A stretch of 64,000 nucleotides of DNA from Bryum argenteum (GCA_037043015.1 CM073323.1:23340758-23404757); one strand, 5' to 3'. Positions 23,801-36,483 are shown, counted from the first letter of the stretch. Notes: generated from the sequence alone by a model not told the origin. Translations and numbers: made by a program.

Positions 23801-25060
23801 TTGTTTGGTGCAGGAATTGACATATGGCAAAAGCTTCATGCTCGTCTTCTCTTCCAAATGCCTACTTTCAAGAAGACAACAGTAGCCATAAAGAAGAAGT
23901 TCAACAACTTCTTCAAGGTCTATAAGGAGGACAAACTAACAAACAATATTTGTGGTGAAAGCCGCCATAAATGCAAGTATTATGAGTAATTTGAGTGTTT
24001 GTTTTTCCCAAACTGGATCTATCTAAAAAAATATGAGTGCTTCAGATATCCGAAACAATCAGATGGACAAGTTGATTGACCTACTTTGAATCCATATCTC
24101 ATGATATGTTTTTGTGATCTATTTCTTTGTTCATAGGGACTATTCAAATTTGTATTTGGTTTTCAGTTTGGGATGATAATTCCTAGTAGTTAAGGATTGA
24201 TGCAAGTTGATGATATGGATCTACAAGGAGGATTTAAGAAACTTTGTATGTTTGTTGCAAGGTGTGGTCTTTTATAATCAATTGATTGTAGAGGTTGAAA
24301 AATTTATTTATTTGCATTTTGGGTTTCCAAATGAATGTCGTCTGTGTACAAATTGTGTGCTATGGCTCTTCACAGTCTTTTTTCTAAGTGACTAGGAGTA
24401 TTTCTATGCAATTTTTACCCTCATATGATTTGTAGACATCCAAAAATAATTGTTTTAACCCCTTCATTTAATCATCCATAACTGCAGTCAAGGTAACTTC
24501 ATCTTTCCTTCTAATTCCAAGAACTCGGGGACCCGTAGGTGGTTTTTGATTCCGAATCTTTGGTATATATGTACGCTTTAGAGAAAATGCTGGCAATTCA
24601 TCTATTGACTGAAATGCAGACAAATCATCCATTGTATAAATTATAGCCGAACTTTGTGGAGTGTTGTTACTCCAACTCCACTTGTATTTCCTATAAATGT
24701 TTGGGATGAAAGAGGCGATTGAGATGAGTTTTCTATAGACACATGTGATTCACATTGTGTCAATTTTTGAATATTGTTCCGAGGCCAACAAATGATTTTG
24801 TCCAAACACTCTCCCATTTTCCACATGTATAATTCATACACATGTGCATTTTCATTTCCAACACTTTTTATGGAGACTACTTCATCGGTTGCACATAAAG
24901 GCCGACTCCAATAATGCATCCCACGGGCATTTTTCTAATCACCCCGTATCAACTACAATCCCATCAATGTTAAGGAGAGTCACGTCCATCATCTTTTTTC
25001 AATTAATTCCAAAGGATGTCGTCAGAATGACCCTTTGTCTCTAATTTTAAATACCTCTTT
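20864..25060. other. Decayed, AT-rich region with unrecognised frames
   Basis: No intact gene recognised. A short highly charged frame starts with ATG at about 22184 (MEGRSSENAYFLTQES...) and ends in two stops near 22337. A segment at about 23850-23989 reads KKKFNNFFKVYKEDKLTNN, ending in a Cys/His-containing tail (GESRHKCKYYE), faintly like a Myb/trihelix-type DNA-binding segment found in plant transposon proteins. Other frames, such as minus 24641-24919, are unassigned. It may be an old transposon, but this is weak. Confidence 0.3.
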
Positions 25061-25079
25061 TTGCAATAAACCAATTTCA

Positions 25080-25735
25080 AAAGGAGTGCAAATTATAAAG
25101 AGAGGCGCCCACCCCCTCCCTTTGGTTAAACAAATCAAGTGCAAATTTTAAAAGAGGGTGGCCATGTTTCCACCCCCTTCAAATTCAAAAAAATTGTAGG
25201 TGTATAAATTTTAAAGGAGGTGGGCAAGTTTCCACCCCCCTTCAAATTTTAAAAAACAAATGCGTAAATTTTGAAGGGGGGTGGGCATGTTTTCACCCCT
25301 TTAAATTTAAAAAACAAAAGTATAAATTTTAAAAGGGGTGGGATGTTTCCACTCCCTTTACATTTTAAAAAATAAAAGTTTAAATTTTAAAGGAAGGTGG
25401 ACATGTTTCCACCCATATTCAAGTTTAATAAACAAAAGTGTAAATTTTAAAGGGGGGTGAGCATGTTTCCACCCCCCTTCAAATTCTACAAAACAAATGT
25501 GTAAATTTTAATGGGGGGGGGCATGTTTCCACCTCCTTTCAAATTTTAAAAAATAAAAGTGAAAATCTTAAAGAGTGGAAGGCCCACTTCTTTTAAATAA
25601 GGGGTTATAAATTAAAAATTATAAAAGAGAGTGGACATGTTCCCACCCCCTCCTTTATTGATTAAAAACAATCGAGTGCAAACTTTAAAGAGGGTGGGCA
25701 TGTTCCCACCCTCTTCAAATTTGAAAAGATATTAG
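25080..25735. repeat. Tandem array of about 60-bp hairpin-forming repeats, array 1
   Basis: About eleven diverged units of 58-61 bases. Each has a G-rich arm (ggggtgggcatg) followed by a C-rich arm (tttccacccccttc), so each unit can fold on itself, separated by 'aaattttaaaaaacaaaagt'. A single extra unit is at about 26575-26650. A related array lies at 29165-30060. These units lack coding frames. Confidence 0.9.
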
Positions 25736-25807
25736 AATTGCATGTAAAGAACAAAAGAGTAATGTGAGCTAAAAAGTAGGTAAGGGTAATTTCGATTTCG
25801 GTAATTT

Positions 25808-26335
25808 TTGATATTGTTGGATATCAAAAACGAATCTCCTATTAATCTTGTTGCCTCACAGAGCTTGATGTCGATGTTTTGCAGCATGGAAGAGTGCCTT
25901 TTGAAAGCAATGGAGTTGGAATGGAATCGAGAAATATTGTTTACGGAACCCGTGGAGATGGAGAATCGAGAAACATTGTCGATGGAACCAATGGAGATGA
26001 AATTTCAAGAAATATTGATCATGGAAGCCGAGGAGATGGAAAATCAAGAAAAAATGTCGGATATTGAAAACAAAACTCCAATTAATCTCGCTGCCCGACA
26101 GAACTTCATGTCGATATTTCCCAGCATAGAAGAGAGCCTTTCGGAAGCAAAGGAGATGGAGGGTCGAGAAATATCGTTTATAAATGCAGTGGAGATGGAG
26201 AATCAGGAAACATTAGTGATGGAACCCGTGGAGATGGAAAATAAGGATAGACCAGGGGAGAAGGAAAATCAGGAAACATTATTGATGGAACCGATGGAGA
26301 TAAAAAATCATAATTTCCTTCTCTTAATTTGTTAA
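25808..26335 (+). CDS. Hypothetical 175-residue Met/Glu-rich repeat protein
   Basis: An open frame made by internal duplication: the DNA from about 25816 is repeated from about 26056, each half starting near 'ccaattaatct' with PINLVASQSLMSMF in the first and PINLAARQNFMSIF in the second. Between and after them lie degenerate MENQETLxMEPMEM repeats. I do not recognise the family. It sits just after hairpin array 1, with no good TATA or splice evidence. It may be a real small protein or only an open repeat. Confidence 0.3.
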   Translation: MILLDIKNESPINLVASQSLMSMFCSMEECLLKAMELEWNREILFTEPVEMENRETLSMEPMEMKFQEILIMEAEEMENQEKMSDIENKTPINLAARQNFMSIFPSIEESLSEAKEMEGREISFINAVEMENQETLVMEPVEMENKDRPGEKENQETLLMEPMEIKNHNFLLLIC

Positions 26336-26574
26336 ACTGAAGTATGGATTACTTTTGGAAGGTAATTAATGTTTAATTTTCTATTCTTATTTTGTATATA
26401 TTTAATTTTTACTCGGAGTTGATAGTATAAGGTTTTTATTATCATATATCATTTACTTCAATTATAAATTTTTTTAGGATATACTTATACTTTAAGCGAT
26501 AATACTACAAACTTAGTAATGTTACTTACTTTTGAAGTCCCCATAATGGAGAATTTATGCATATGTAACTACCA

Positions 26575-26655
26575 CCTCTCCTTTTAAATGAAGAAAATCA
26601 AGTGCAAATTTTAAAAGAGGGTAAGCATGTTTCCAACCCCCACCCCTCTCTTGAA
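26575..26655. repeat. Single unit related to hairpin array 1
   Basis: Text 'caagtgcaaattttaaaagagggtaagcatgtttccaaccccc' matches a unit of the array at 25080-25735 and sits about 0.9 kb away from it, beyond the hypothetical repeat protein. Confidence 0.75.
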
Positions 26656-26659
26656 TTTC

Positions 26660-29160
26660 TACTTACATACTAAATTTCAATGGTTGATTCCTCTTCATTT
26701 GTGAGATCATAATGGTCAAAATATGCTGAATTTTCATCCTACGAGAACAAACAGAACCTATTTCTAGGTTTAATGAAAGGTATGGGTTACATTTATTTTA
26801 GAGATATAGAAGAATAGATATATGCCCTTTTTTTCAAATTAAACTATAATTATGATAAATTTAGAGATTAAATGTATGACTCACCTTTGATTAAATACCT
26901 TCTGTAGTGTTTGTGGAAGATGTCATGTAGTTCAATACAATATCTGCAAGTTTGTCACATCATGCTAAAAATCGTCACTCCACGATAGAAAAGAGGAATG
27001 GGAGGATTGACAACTTGCCTTTATATATGGTGAACCTTGGACGGCTCCTTTTCATTAGTAACCGCAATTTATTAAGTTAACTCAATTAAGTGAACCCTAA
27101 TATGTTTACCTTATGCTCGCAAACTCACGCACGGCGGCCTGCGAGCAACATGCTCTTGCGGTGGCCTGCGAGTAACAAGCTCTTACGGCAACGTGCAAGT
27201 AATATGCTCTTGCGGCAACCTGCGAGTAACATGCTCTTGCGTTGGCGGAACGAGAGGCCATGGTTGTCTCGTTGTCGCACTGTGAAGTCAAAGCAACGAT
27301 CATTTCCCCGTGTGCTCGCTTGCGTTGAGGCTAATATGTATGGGTTCATTGATTTGTTTGACAACGTTCTCTACAGAGGGATTCTTCGAAAGTCGTTCTT
27401 CCCGTCGATAGTATTCAGCCAGTTACCAAGATCGAAATCTTATATGTCAAATTTTTGAAAGAGGGGGTTGAGGTTCGAGGAGGTGTCAATAACAGGTTGA
27501 GAGATGAGATTAAGGGCATCGCGTGGGCCTTCGGGGGCATCATCTTCGTCCTTGTTTAGAGCACCGCCGGCATCTCAAGTCCCCTCTCTCCATAATTTCA
27601 TCACTTTCTTTGCAGATCATGTATGCTCTTGTGGGATCGAACTCATCGATACAACGTGGATCTTGTTTTGTGTATGTATCATTGCCGCTCTATCATAAAA
27701 TAAAGTTTACTAATTTTTCAGAGAGATGTGGTCACAGATTCTCAATCATTACTTTACTGATAGTAGGAAGCTCTTCATATGTTCAGCGACAAACCAGTCC
27801 AACCGAACGAATGTCCGTTATTGTGACGACAAACATGATAGAATGGACAATTCTTCTGTGCTACAATCTCATATGTTCATGAGCTTTTTCCAGAATCTTT
27901 TCATTCGTGTGGTTGATATTTCGGGATAGAAGGTCTTGGTAATTGTCATTTTCATACCCTTACTCAGATTGTCTGCCGATACTTAGATCGCTGTTATTGC
28001 TTCATTCTAAATCAAACTACTGGCCTTTCAAATAGATGTTTTTCGCAAGGAGTCTGTTAGTACTGAGATTATCATTTGGAGTAAGCTTAAGAGAGACAAT
28101 GTCCTGCTCGATTGCAGCTATGATATGTAATTTGCAAGGTTGTGACATTTTGACACATCAATAGCTAACATCTTCTATGCTTGCTGCAGATTCAAGCAAG
28201 CTTGAGTCGGAGTTGACAAACTAGTAAGCGACTTTGAGAGAACGAGCCAATAGTTGCTGCGATACTTTGTTCTCGAAGACAAGAGGCCTTTCTGTTAGTA
28301 TGTTTTTACTCCTAGTATCCAGACTATGTGCTGAGACTTCAACATTGTTCTAGTTGTTAACGCTTGTGGACGTTGGTAGGGTTTTCCAAGTCTCTCAGGT
28401 TGATGTAGCGAGGTTGAATCATTTGAGGTTTCTTAGCAGTTAAATGAGGACTCAGGTTAGACTAACTGCTTGTAGAGGGAGATTGAAAATGAGAGCTTCT
28501 TGATTCACTTACTGATGTCTGTGGTACATGCTGTCAGGTTCAAGCGAAGCTGAGTCCAGTTTGACGTGCTAGATACTGACAAGGCGATAGGGATTGATCA
28601 TGTGCTTGGAGATTAAATTGGTTTTACTTACAGTAAGTTTCTCACTTTGTATCGAGACTTATGTTGGAATTTTATATCGTGTCAAAATCGTTCTGGAAGT
28701 AGGCGTTCATAATTGCCTATCATTTTGTTTCACTAAAGAACATATGTAAGGTGTTCGTTGAACTGGATGCATGTGGATGTATATTTGCACGTAGTTATCC
28801 CCATAAAGTTCAGATGAGTAAGAAGCAATCACTTTCACGTAAAATTTTCATTTACTATGCCAGAAGACATTGAGAGGAAGAGGTTTGATATTAAGACAAC
28901 TCTATGTTCATTTTTTGCATTTTGTGATGTGATGTAGGGATATTGTTTGTGATGTACATCCCTTGGGAAGGACTTGAGTGATGCAAAACTTGGGAAGGAC
29001 TTTCAAGCCAAGCTTACTGATTTTGAAAGCAAGCTTATTGATTTTGAAGCCAAGCCTACTAATGTTCAAGCACAGTTAGTTCTTTCACCATTTTCAAGTG
29101 AATCTCGGTTCTTTCACTATGTTCCTACATCATTTTAAAGTGCATCTCGGTTCTTATAAG
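26660..29160. other. Region with no assigned gene
   Basis: Frames at 27090-27458 and 27523-27882 are not recognised; the first is partly a 27-bp minisatellite. From 28000 to 29100 the sequence has transcript-like composition but no long frame. A short duplication 'gcaagcttattgattttgaagccaagc' occurs near 29010-29065. Confidence 0.4.
27135..27245. repeat. 27-bp minisatellite, four copies
   Basis: Units of the form 'cctgcgagtaacatgctctt' plus 'gcggcaa' repeat four times with a few changes. The frames through it are repeat products on both strands. Confidence 0.85.
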
Positions 29161-29164
29161 TTTG

Positions 29165-30060
29165 GGATGGAGTGAGCACATGCCCACTTTTTTCATTTAG
29201 TTCAAATTTTCTAATGAGGTTGGAATGGGGTGAACACATGCCCACCCTCTTCATCAAGGTCAAATTTTTCTTATAAGGTTGGAATGGGGTACGCACATGC
29301 CCACCCTCTACATCAAAGTCAAATTTTTCTTACAAGTTTGAAATGGGGTGGGCACATGCTTACCCCCTTCTTTCAATTAAGTTTTTAATCTCACATTAGA
29401 AGGGGTGGGCACATACCCACCTCCTTCCTCAAGATCAAATTTTTCTTAGAAGTTTGGAATGGGATGGGCACATACCCACTTTCTTCCTCAAGGTCAAATT
29501 TTTCTTAGAAGTTTGGAATGGGGTGGGCACATGCCCACCCTCTTCATTAAATGTTTTTTTCATCTCTTTAGAAGCGGTTGTAACATGTTGTCCCCTTCTT
29601 CGATTTAATTTTTATTGTCACATTAGAAGGGGTTGTAACATGTTGTCCCCTTCTTCAAATTAATTTTTATCGTCACATTAGAAGGGGTTGTAACATGTTG
29701 TCCCCTTCTTCAATTTAATTTTTATCCTCACATTAGAAGGGGTTGTAACATGTTGTCTCCTTCTTCAATTTAATTTTTATCCTCACATTAGAAGGGGTTG
29801 TAACATGTTGTCCTCTTTTTTGATTTAATTTTTTATCGTCACATTAGAAGGGGGTGGGCACATACCCACACTCCCTTGATCAAAGTCAAATTTTTTTTAT
29901 AAGTTTGGATTGGTGGGCACATGCCCACCCCCTCCATGTATTTATTTTTTTCTTCACTTTTGGAGGGGTAAGTATATGCCCACATCCTTCATCAACTAGA
30001 GTTTTTTTTCTCTTAAATTTGGAAGAGAATGAGCACATCCATATTTGTGATGAATCAATT
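29165..30060. repeat. Tandem array of about 60-bp repeats, array 2
   Basis: Two alternating sub-families. Units around 29165-29560 and 29845-30060 carry 'ggggtgggcacatgcccacc', a self-complementary core. The middle (about 29565-29845) has five units with 'gaaggggttgtaacatgttg' followed by 'tccccttcttc'. Spacing is about 60 bases. The core resembles the hairpin core of array 1 (25080-25735), so the two arrays are probably related. Confidence 0.9.
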
Positions 30061-30339
30061 TCTTTTGCTTAATCTTGGAAATTTTTTTTGACATACTCAG
30101 CTCTATCAATTTGATTTTTCTCTGAGCTTTAGAAAAAGGTTGGCATCTATCTTGCCATAATAATGAATAAATATGGATGAATTTTTTATGTCCTAAAATT
30201 TCATGTGGCATGAGTCATTGGCAGGTGAAATGTAATTGGAGATGTTGGAAATATCAGTAGTTTTTTGAATTATGGGTGGTGGTTATCAAAGACCGTTAAA
30301 CACATAGTCTTATACATTTCGGACTTTCCGTGGAAACGA

Positions 30340-33300
30340 AATGGAATTTGGTGTAGAATGTCTCATAAGGTTGGAAGTGATTTGAAGGTTGTAGAGGTTT
30401 AATCATCTTCTGAAGATGAAGTATGTGAAATCATCATGCGTCACTCGAAACAAGATCCTCCTCTGAGTTACCTCATGAAGCAATGCAATATTATGAGGTT
30501 TGTGGACCTGACACCTATAAAATGTACGGGTTTGCCAAAAGTTGTTGAGTGGTGGGCAAAATTAAATGCTGCTTAGTAGAGTCTTTGCGAGAATTTATCT
30601 ATCGATGCTTCATTGCTTGATCAAGTTGAGCTTGAAAGATTGCGTATTCACATGACCGAATACAAACTGTATCTCAATGGAATTGGAAATGCACCAGAAA
30701 ATTTGCTTGAAATTGTAAAATTCGGGCATTCTTTATTGCTAATCTCCAAATTCGAAGAACGAGATGTTGAAGAATTTCGTACACTCGTTCCTCTTGTCAC
30801 TCCTATACAGAAAAAGAAGGGTTCACGGACTTCTACAACTCAACGCGACAACAATTTACAAACATTAAATGTTGCACTATCGTTGTATGATATTGAGGAA
30901 CACTCAGAACCATCTATTCACGTACGATCAAAAACAACCGACTTGTTTCTGTTGGGCAATCTTTGCATACAACGGCAAAGAACGATCTGATTCCCTTGCT
31001 TACTACCGATGAAGTTGAGATGCAATTCATATTTGGGAAGGACTTTTGTTTTACTGTGGAAATTGGAAAGTTGATACCACCCTCTGATCCGTTTGTAAAT
31101 TAACGGATTTTGAATATCCAAAATGCAGAATTTTTTTATCAATGGATGAAATCTCTTCATGTTTTGGAAATGCATATGTTGACATTACGGCCCATGGAGT
31201 ATGTAGCGCCTAAAAATGTCAATGGAGAAAACGTGCAGGCTTATGTTTTTAAAAACTGCAGAGATTTTCTTAAATGTATTAATGAAATACCTGGAAATAA
31301 GTTCGTAGAGAAAAGAGACGTGATTCTTCCACTCATTACTTGGGAACTGGTAGATGGGCAACATATTCTATATGCTTGTCAAGAATTGGCTTCATTGGAC
31401 CGTACGTGTGGGAATCTCTCTGAGGAAACCTTTAAAAAAATCTTTGTGCAATGCCGATACAAGTGGTGGTTTTTTATGAAAATTTCAAGTATCTTGTGGT
31501 TTCTAGTAAGCGAAATGAAGAATCTACTACGCAAAAATACCATAGTACAGTCGGAGAGACATTGGAAAAAATTCGAAGTGTTTGGACAAAATTCCAATGT
31601 CCAAGTCCCTTCGAAGATGAAGATATTGAGAAGAGGCGGCAATTTCTGCAATGTCTACCTAGCGTTACTCGTATGAAATCAGATATCAAGGACACCAATA
31701 TTATGTCAATGAAAAAATTGAACGTGACATATCGAGACTGGTTGTTTATTGCTACTGTATCAAGGACACCAATATTATGTCAATGAAAAAATTGAATGTG
31801 ACATATCGAGACTGGTTGTTTATTGCTACTGCATCAAGGACACAATGGACGGCAATGAAGACCATGTGTGATGCTTATGACCAAGGATTCACTTTCTATT
31901 GTGAAAAAGACAAAAAAGAAGAGCTCAAGACGAGTGGAAAGAAATCGACTACACATGAACGTAAACGGATGTCAATTGGTTGGTTAAAACCACTGAAAGG
32001 AACCAGTCCAATAGACTTTATTCAATTATGTGAAGCTGCAATTGTAGATTCAAGAGGCAAAGATCAAAGAATCTATTTTGATGCTCATCCGAATCTTTCT
32101 TTAACAAATTTGTTGCAAGCATGGTCAGAAAAGACCAAAATTTGTTTGGGAGTTCACAATACTTTGAAGTGGTTGGATGCAGAGGCTGCAGGTGGTGTTA
32201 CTGATGAGAGAAATTGGTTTATGAGGAGCGTTGAGAAATTTGGAGACAATCGAACCTTTGATTTTTTTGGAAGAGATGCGACAAATGAATTTCGGAAAAG
32301 TTGAGTGTCTGTAAAAGCTATAACCCGATTTGATACTATGTTGAAGAATGAGACATTTATCCCTACCAAGGTCTTCAATCATTTCACATTGATTATAGAA
32401 GGAAAATTGGGTTTTTTTTTGCAAGTGAGAAGGATTTTTTTTAAGAAATTGAGGGGTTGTGGAGTTTTGAGTTTGAGTATGTTGGACTGCAAGGTCGGAC
32501 TAGAAATAAAAGTAAAAGTTGGAGGTTGTTTATCTCAAGAAATACAAGGAAAATTTGCACACCTTGTGTTGTGGATGTTGGATTGTAGAAATGGGCCTAG
32601 TGGAGGTTTTTGGTCCGAGGAGGAATATAAAGACATAGTAAACATGATTGAGACTTGGATGTGTAATACAGAATGCTGGAACGCTATATTTATATTGCCA
32701 GCCGGAAAAACTGCAAAAGTTGTGATTCGTTTGCTAAATATTCCAGCAGAATCAGGTTGGACTATTATTACAGGTACTTATGTATTTGCTCCACAATCGG
32801 GCGCAAAAGGTCAAGTGATAGAAGGAGGGGTGGCTATAGTGGAAAATTATACACCAATGGGGCCCATTATTAATGTAATGCAATATCCTCAAACGGCCGA
32901 TGTGACGGAGAATTTTGCCGAAGGTGTGAAAATTTGTGGTTCAGTATTCATGGAGCCTACAGTTGGTTGAGACTTGTGTACAAAGTACCACAAGAACCGT
33001 TGCCCAAGGATTGTGCATGAGATTATCAAAATTTTATTTTCGTCATGAGAAATAGATGATTGTGGCTATTGGATTTACGCATATGACACACGGATTATAT
33101 GGTCAAACGAAAGAACTTGAACTATTTGAGCATGATGAAAATATGATAATATGGGTTCGAAGGTGGAAAGAAAAAGCAGTTGATGGGTTGGTTGGTGATG
33201 AAGGTGAAGAACCACTATGGAAGAATCCTCCGATGGGTCCAACTGGAGATTTCACCAAATCTGATGATGGTGATGACCATTCGGAGTCTACAACAGATTC

Positions 33301-33637
33301 TCATGGTTTTGAATATGAAGATAATGATAGACTTGGCGGTCCTCGAAAGAGAATGCGTATGGAAGTTTCATTATCTAAGGGGAAAGAAAAATTTGGAACA
33401 CATTTGAGTGAAGACAATGAGTCTATGGATTTTTCAAGTCCTAATACTTATCATGTTCCGCCCATGCAAGAAATATCACAACTGAACGAAGATGGCTATT
33501 ATTATAATGTCCTCTTAGATCGTTGGAATGACGGCATGACATGGTACATTCGGGAAGAAATTGCGAGTGATATTATAGGTGGAAAACCTACGTATAAGTA
33601 TATTGCTTCAGATATTCGAGAACTTCAAAACAAATAA
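30340..33637 (+). pseudogene. Decayed ParB-like domain / possible methyltransferase-like gene
   Basis: A long coding relic with shifts near 30950, 31450 and 31760, stops near 30571, 31100 and 32302, and further breaks up to 33056. It shows the ParB/sulfiredoxin-like order: VEIGKLIPPSDP near 31050, then VDGQHILYACQEL at about 31350, in place of the usual DGxHRxxAA. A mid region (TYRDWLFIATAS to about 32300) resembles no family I know. The C-terminal part (32580-33640) has EEEYKDIVNMIETW, a V-V-I-R and ITGTYVFAP segment, and TKELELFEHDENM, which can be lined up with the last methyltransferase-like motif of the 44.5-49.3 kb gene. ParB-like is moderate; methyltransferase is tentative. It appears intronless. 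Confidence 0.5.
31685..31832. repeat. 74-bp tandem duplication inside the ParB-like relic
   Basis: The unit starting 'atcaaggacaccaatatt' at 31685 is repeated exactly from 31759, with one difference (aacgtg versus aatgtg). 74 is not a multiple of three, so it shifts the frame; the upstream frame runs into copy 1 and the downstream frame out of copy 2. Confidence 0.95.
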
Positions 33638-35806
33638 TACCAGAGACTGCAACTGACGAGGGAAATTTGACAACAACGGAGGTGAATGAAGTAAATGCAA
33701 TTGTAATTACAACTACAAATTTTGCAGAGAATGCATTAATGCATCCATCTCTTCAAAACCCTTATAGTTTAGGGTTAGGCTTTTCTGAGTCTCGAGAATA
33801 AATTAGAAGAATCTGTTTCTTATAGTAGTATGTGATAAGAAGTGATTATAATGTTACTGATATATAAAAGACTTAAGAGAATGTGATGGTTTTGCTTCTC
33901 TTGTATATGTGCACCTTATAGAAAATGAATTGCATATATGAGTCAATTACTTTATATGGTTTGATGACATTAAATTTGTATTGTGCGAATTGAAGTAACT
34001 AGGAAGAAATGAATTTGGTTACAATACTGAGATTTCTTGTAAAATTCAACATGAAGCATTAACCCCTAAGGGTCCCTAGCTTTTTGGACGTGATATCATC
34101 ATTACTTTTGATGTTTTATAGATTTAAATGTGAGTAAGGTATAGAAATCTCAAGTGTTTAATCCAGTAACATAACTATTGTAGATCATATGTATGAATTT
34201 TGGGATCATTTGGCCATATAGATTGCAAGATCACAATGTTTTAGTGCTAAAAAGGATGCTAAACTTTTCCTATCAACAAAGTAAGAGGTGAAATTTGTTT
34301 TCAATATTGCGAAAATAAAACACCTTTGAATTATAAAGTAGTTCCAAATCATTGCATAAACACATTGGTACCAAAAATTCCTCATAAAAAATATATTCAT
34401 GTGAATTGTATCATTTTTATAAAAATTAGAATTCAAATGAAGATTTCTTATAGGTTATGCATTTATATACATGATATTGACAAGGAGAATGCAATATTCA
34501 TTCTATTTTGATGCATTATGCGAAATTCATGTTTTTAATATTGAAATCCATTTCCACATTCATTTCAAATTAAAAACTCATAGAATTGAGATTGTTTGTT
34601 GAAAACTTTCTTTTCATTAAGATTGACATGGTTTAATTTATGATTTATGATCTATATGAAATTACTTATGATTTACGTGTTTTTTTGAGAGTGTATGTAC
34701 TCCTACTCACCATGTATAATTAATGTTGATTATTCCTTTGTGTTTATTCTACGGATATGCATTAATTCTCAAAAAGATAATATAAAATAATCAAATTTTA
34801 GGTAAATTTAAAAATTCCAATATAGGTAGTGAAAATTAAATTTGGTTTATTTTTTCCATATGTACACACCTTTGCATTGCATGCCATTATGTTTGACGTC
34901 TTCAAACAAATAAAACTAGTATATACGAATGTGGGCTCTCTTTTACATCATATTGAACCAATGTTACAATTAACCCAAAACAATAGTGCACATGGCTATG
35001 TGCACTTTTTAACGAATCTAGTGTTCTATTTAGAATTATTTTTTCCTCAATTTGATTATTTAATCTTATTCTAGAGCAAATTTTACAAAAAATTGGAAAT
35101 AAAACATCTTTGCACATAACTTGAGCGCATGGAGAAACTAATGAGTTTCATGTGTACTATCACCACGTACCAAGGGAATAACTTCATAAAAGTAATGGTG
35201 TTATATACACAATAACTCTCTCTTTATGCTCTAAAGCAACTGCTCAAAGTCTAAGAGTGCAAAGAATATGACTGATTAGTTTCAATGGTTTGTGTTTCCA
35301 TAATAAACTCCACACAAATTGAATAAATAGATTTCCTAGTTCACCTCAATCAACGAGAAGCAATAAATTATTCGAAATTGAAAATTACAATATAAGAAAA
35401 ATCTGAATATAAACATATAATTACAAAATATACTTATCTTCATAAATCTAATTATACATCTTTATTATAATAGAATGTTTTCGATACTGCAATCCTACCC
35501 GCCACTTGCATGGGTAACAAATTGTTCAAAAGCGTATGAGCCAATAAGAGAGCTCAAAAAGCCCCTCAAAGCCGAAAGTTTCTAAATAAATTTTTCAAAA
35601 GGTTTGTCAATAAGTATACGAGCCAAGCCTAAAATAATAAGATGTAATATAAGAGAAAGTGAGAGGACAAGGGAGATGAAAGGACAAGGAAAACATGTGA
35701 ATTTTATACCTCCTTATGAATTTTAGCACATATTATTCTTACTTCATATTCATAATTACTACCTTTTAGGTTTTTGTGAGTGAGTCCGTAGGAGACAGGT
35801 ACATAC
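33638..35806. other. AT-rich spacer before the nested transposons
   Basis: No gene recognised. Frames at 34206-34436 and 34829-35074 are AT-rich and not convincing. Confidence 0.5.
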
Positions 35807-35808
35807 TA

Positions 35809-35836
35809 AGGTAGAAGTACCCATACCCAATAATGC
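35809..35836 (+). repeat. Left terminal inverted repeat of the pogo-like element
   Basis: Begins AGGTAGAAGTACC directly after TA at 35807. Pairs with the right end at about 53418-53445 with about 80-85 percent identity by eye. Confidence 0.85.
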
Positions 35837-36292
35837 CCCCATCCCCGAACACTAGACTGCTCAGCGCCCGCGCATGGCGTGACCAGAAACGGTTATTTTT
35901 ATCGGTCAATGAAAATCAGCATGATGACATAGTGGGACTGTAAAGGGCTGAAATGGGGCTACCGAAATGAGAATTAGCATGAACAGTGACAAAAATGACG
36001 CACATGAATTAGCCGTCATGGGCACCGTTGTCTGTTGGCTTACCATGATTAGACAGTTGGTTGGTGATATTGCTTGGGTGCGGTTGCTCAATTGTAAGTT
36101 AATGAAATTCATGAACAGAGTTAGTGGTTACTGGTTTCACATGTGCTTGAATTCCGGATCTGAATACTTGGAGATGGGAGAATAAGAAGGTGCACTTGAG
36201 GCATTCTCTTCACATGAACACACAGGCTTGTAGAATTTGAGATTGCAGTCATTGAATTTTGCATTTGCAAGCGTTTCCTTTGATTGTTCACC

Positions 36293-36465
36293 ATGGCATT
36301 GAGTCCACAGTCCACTAGTGAAGATGCATTGTTAGCATCAGATGAAGGCATACTCTATAACAACGCTTTGGTAGAAGATGAGAGAATGGGATCTGCTAGT
36401 GACAACTCTAGTGCGGAGGAGGAGCTGATTGGAGAACAAGCTCTCGATTATACTCAGTTCGAGAG
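36293..36465 (+). pseudogene. N-terminal part of the pogo-like element's ORF, interrupted by the MULE
   Basis: Starts at ATG 36293 (MALSPQSTSED...) and reads an acidic Ser/Glu-rich stretch to ALDYTQFE, where the nested MULE begins. The same frame picks up on the other side, at the second copy of the 9-base target duplication (50288), with the codons for F-E-R followed by VLEGGWRRRSGG and a stop at 50400-50402. This continuity across 13.8 kb is the best evidence for the nested insertion. A one-base shift then links toward the transposase frame at about 50415. Its role is unknown. Confidence 0.75.
36457..36465 (+). repeat. Target-site duplication, left copy
   Basis: GTTCGAGAG, identical to 50288-50296. 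The identity extends two more Gs into the element (11 bases in all), so the exact border within the G run is ambiguous. Length fits Mutator-like elements (8-11 bases). Confidence 0.8.
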
Positions 36466-36483
36466 GGGACGTTGCTACCGTGT

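Noticed and set aside
25080..25735. CRISPR-like regular repeat spacing
   Set aside because: Units are adjacent, diverged and lack unique spacers; the genome is eukaryotic.
27090..27458. 122-residue protein with repeated RPASNMLLR
   Set aside because: The repeat follows a 27-bp minisatellite readable on several frames; no other support.
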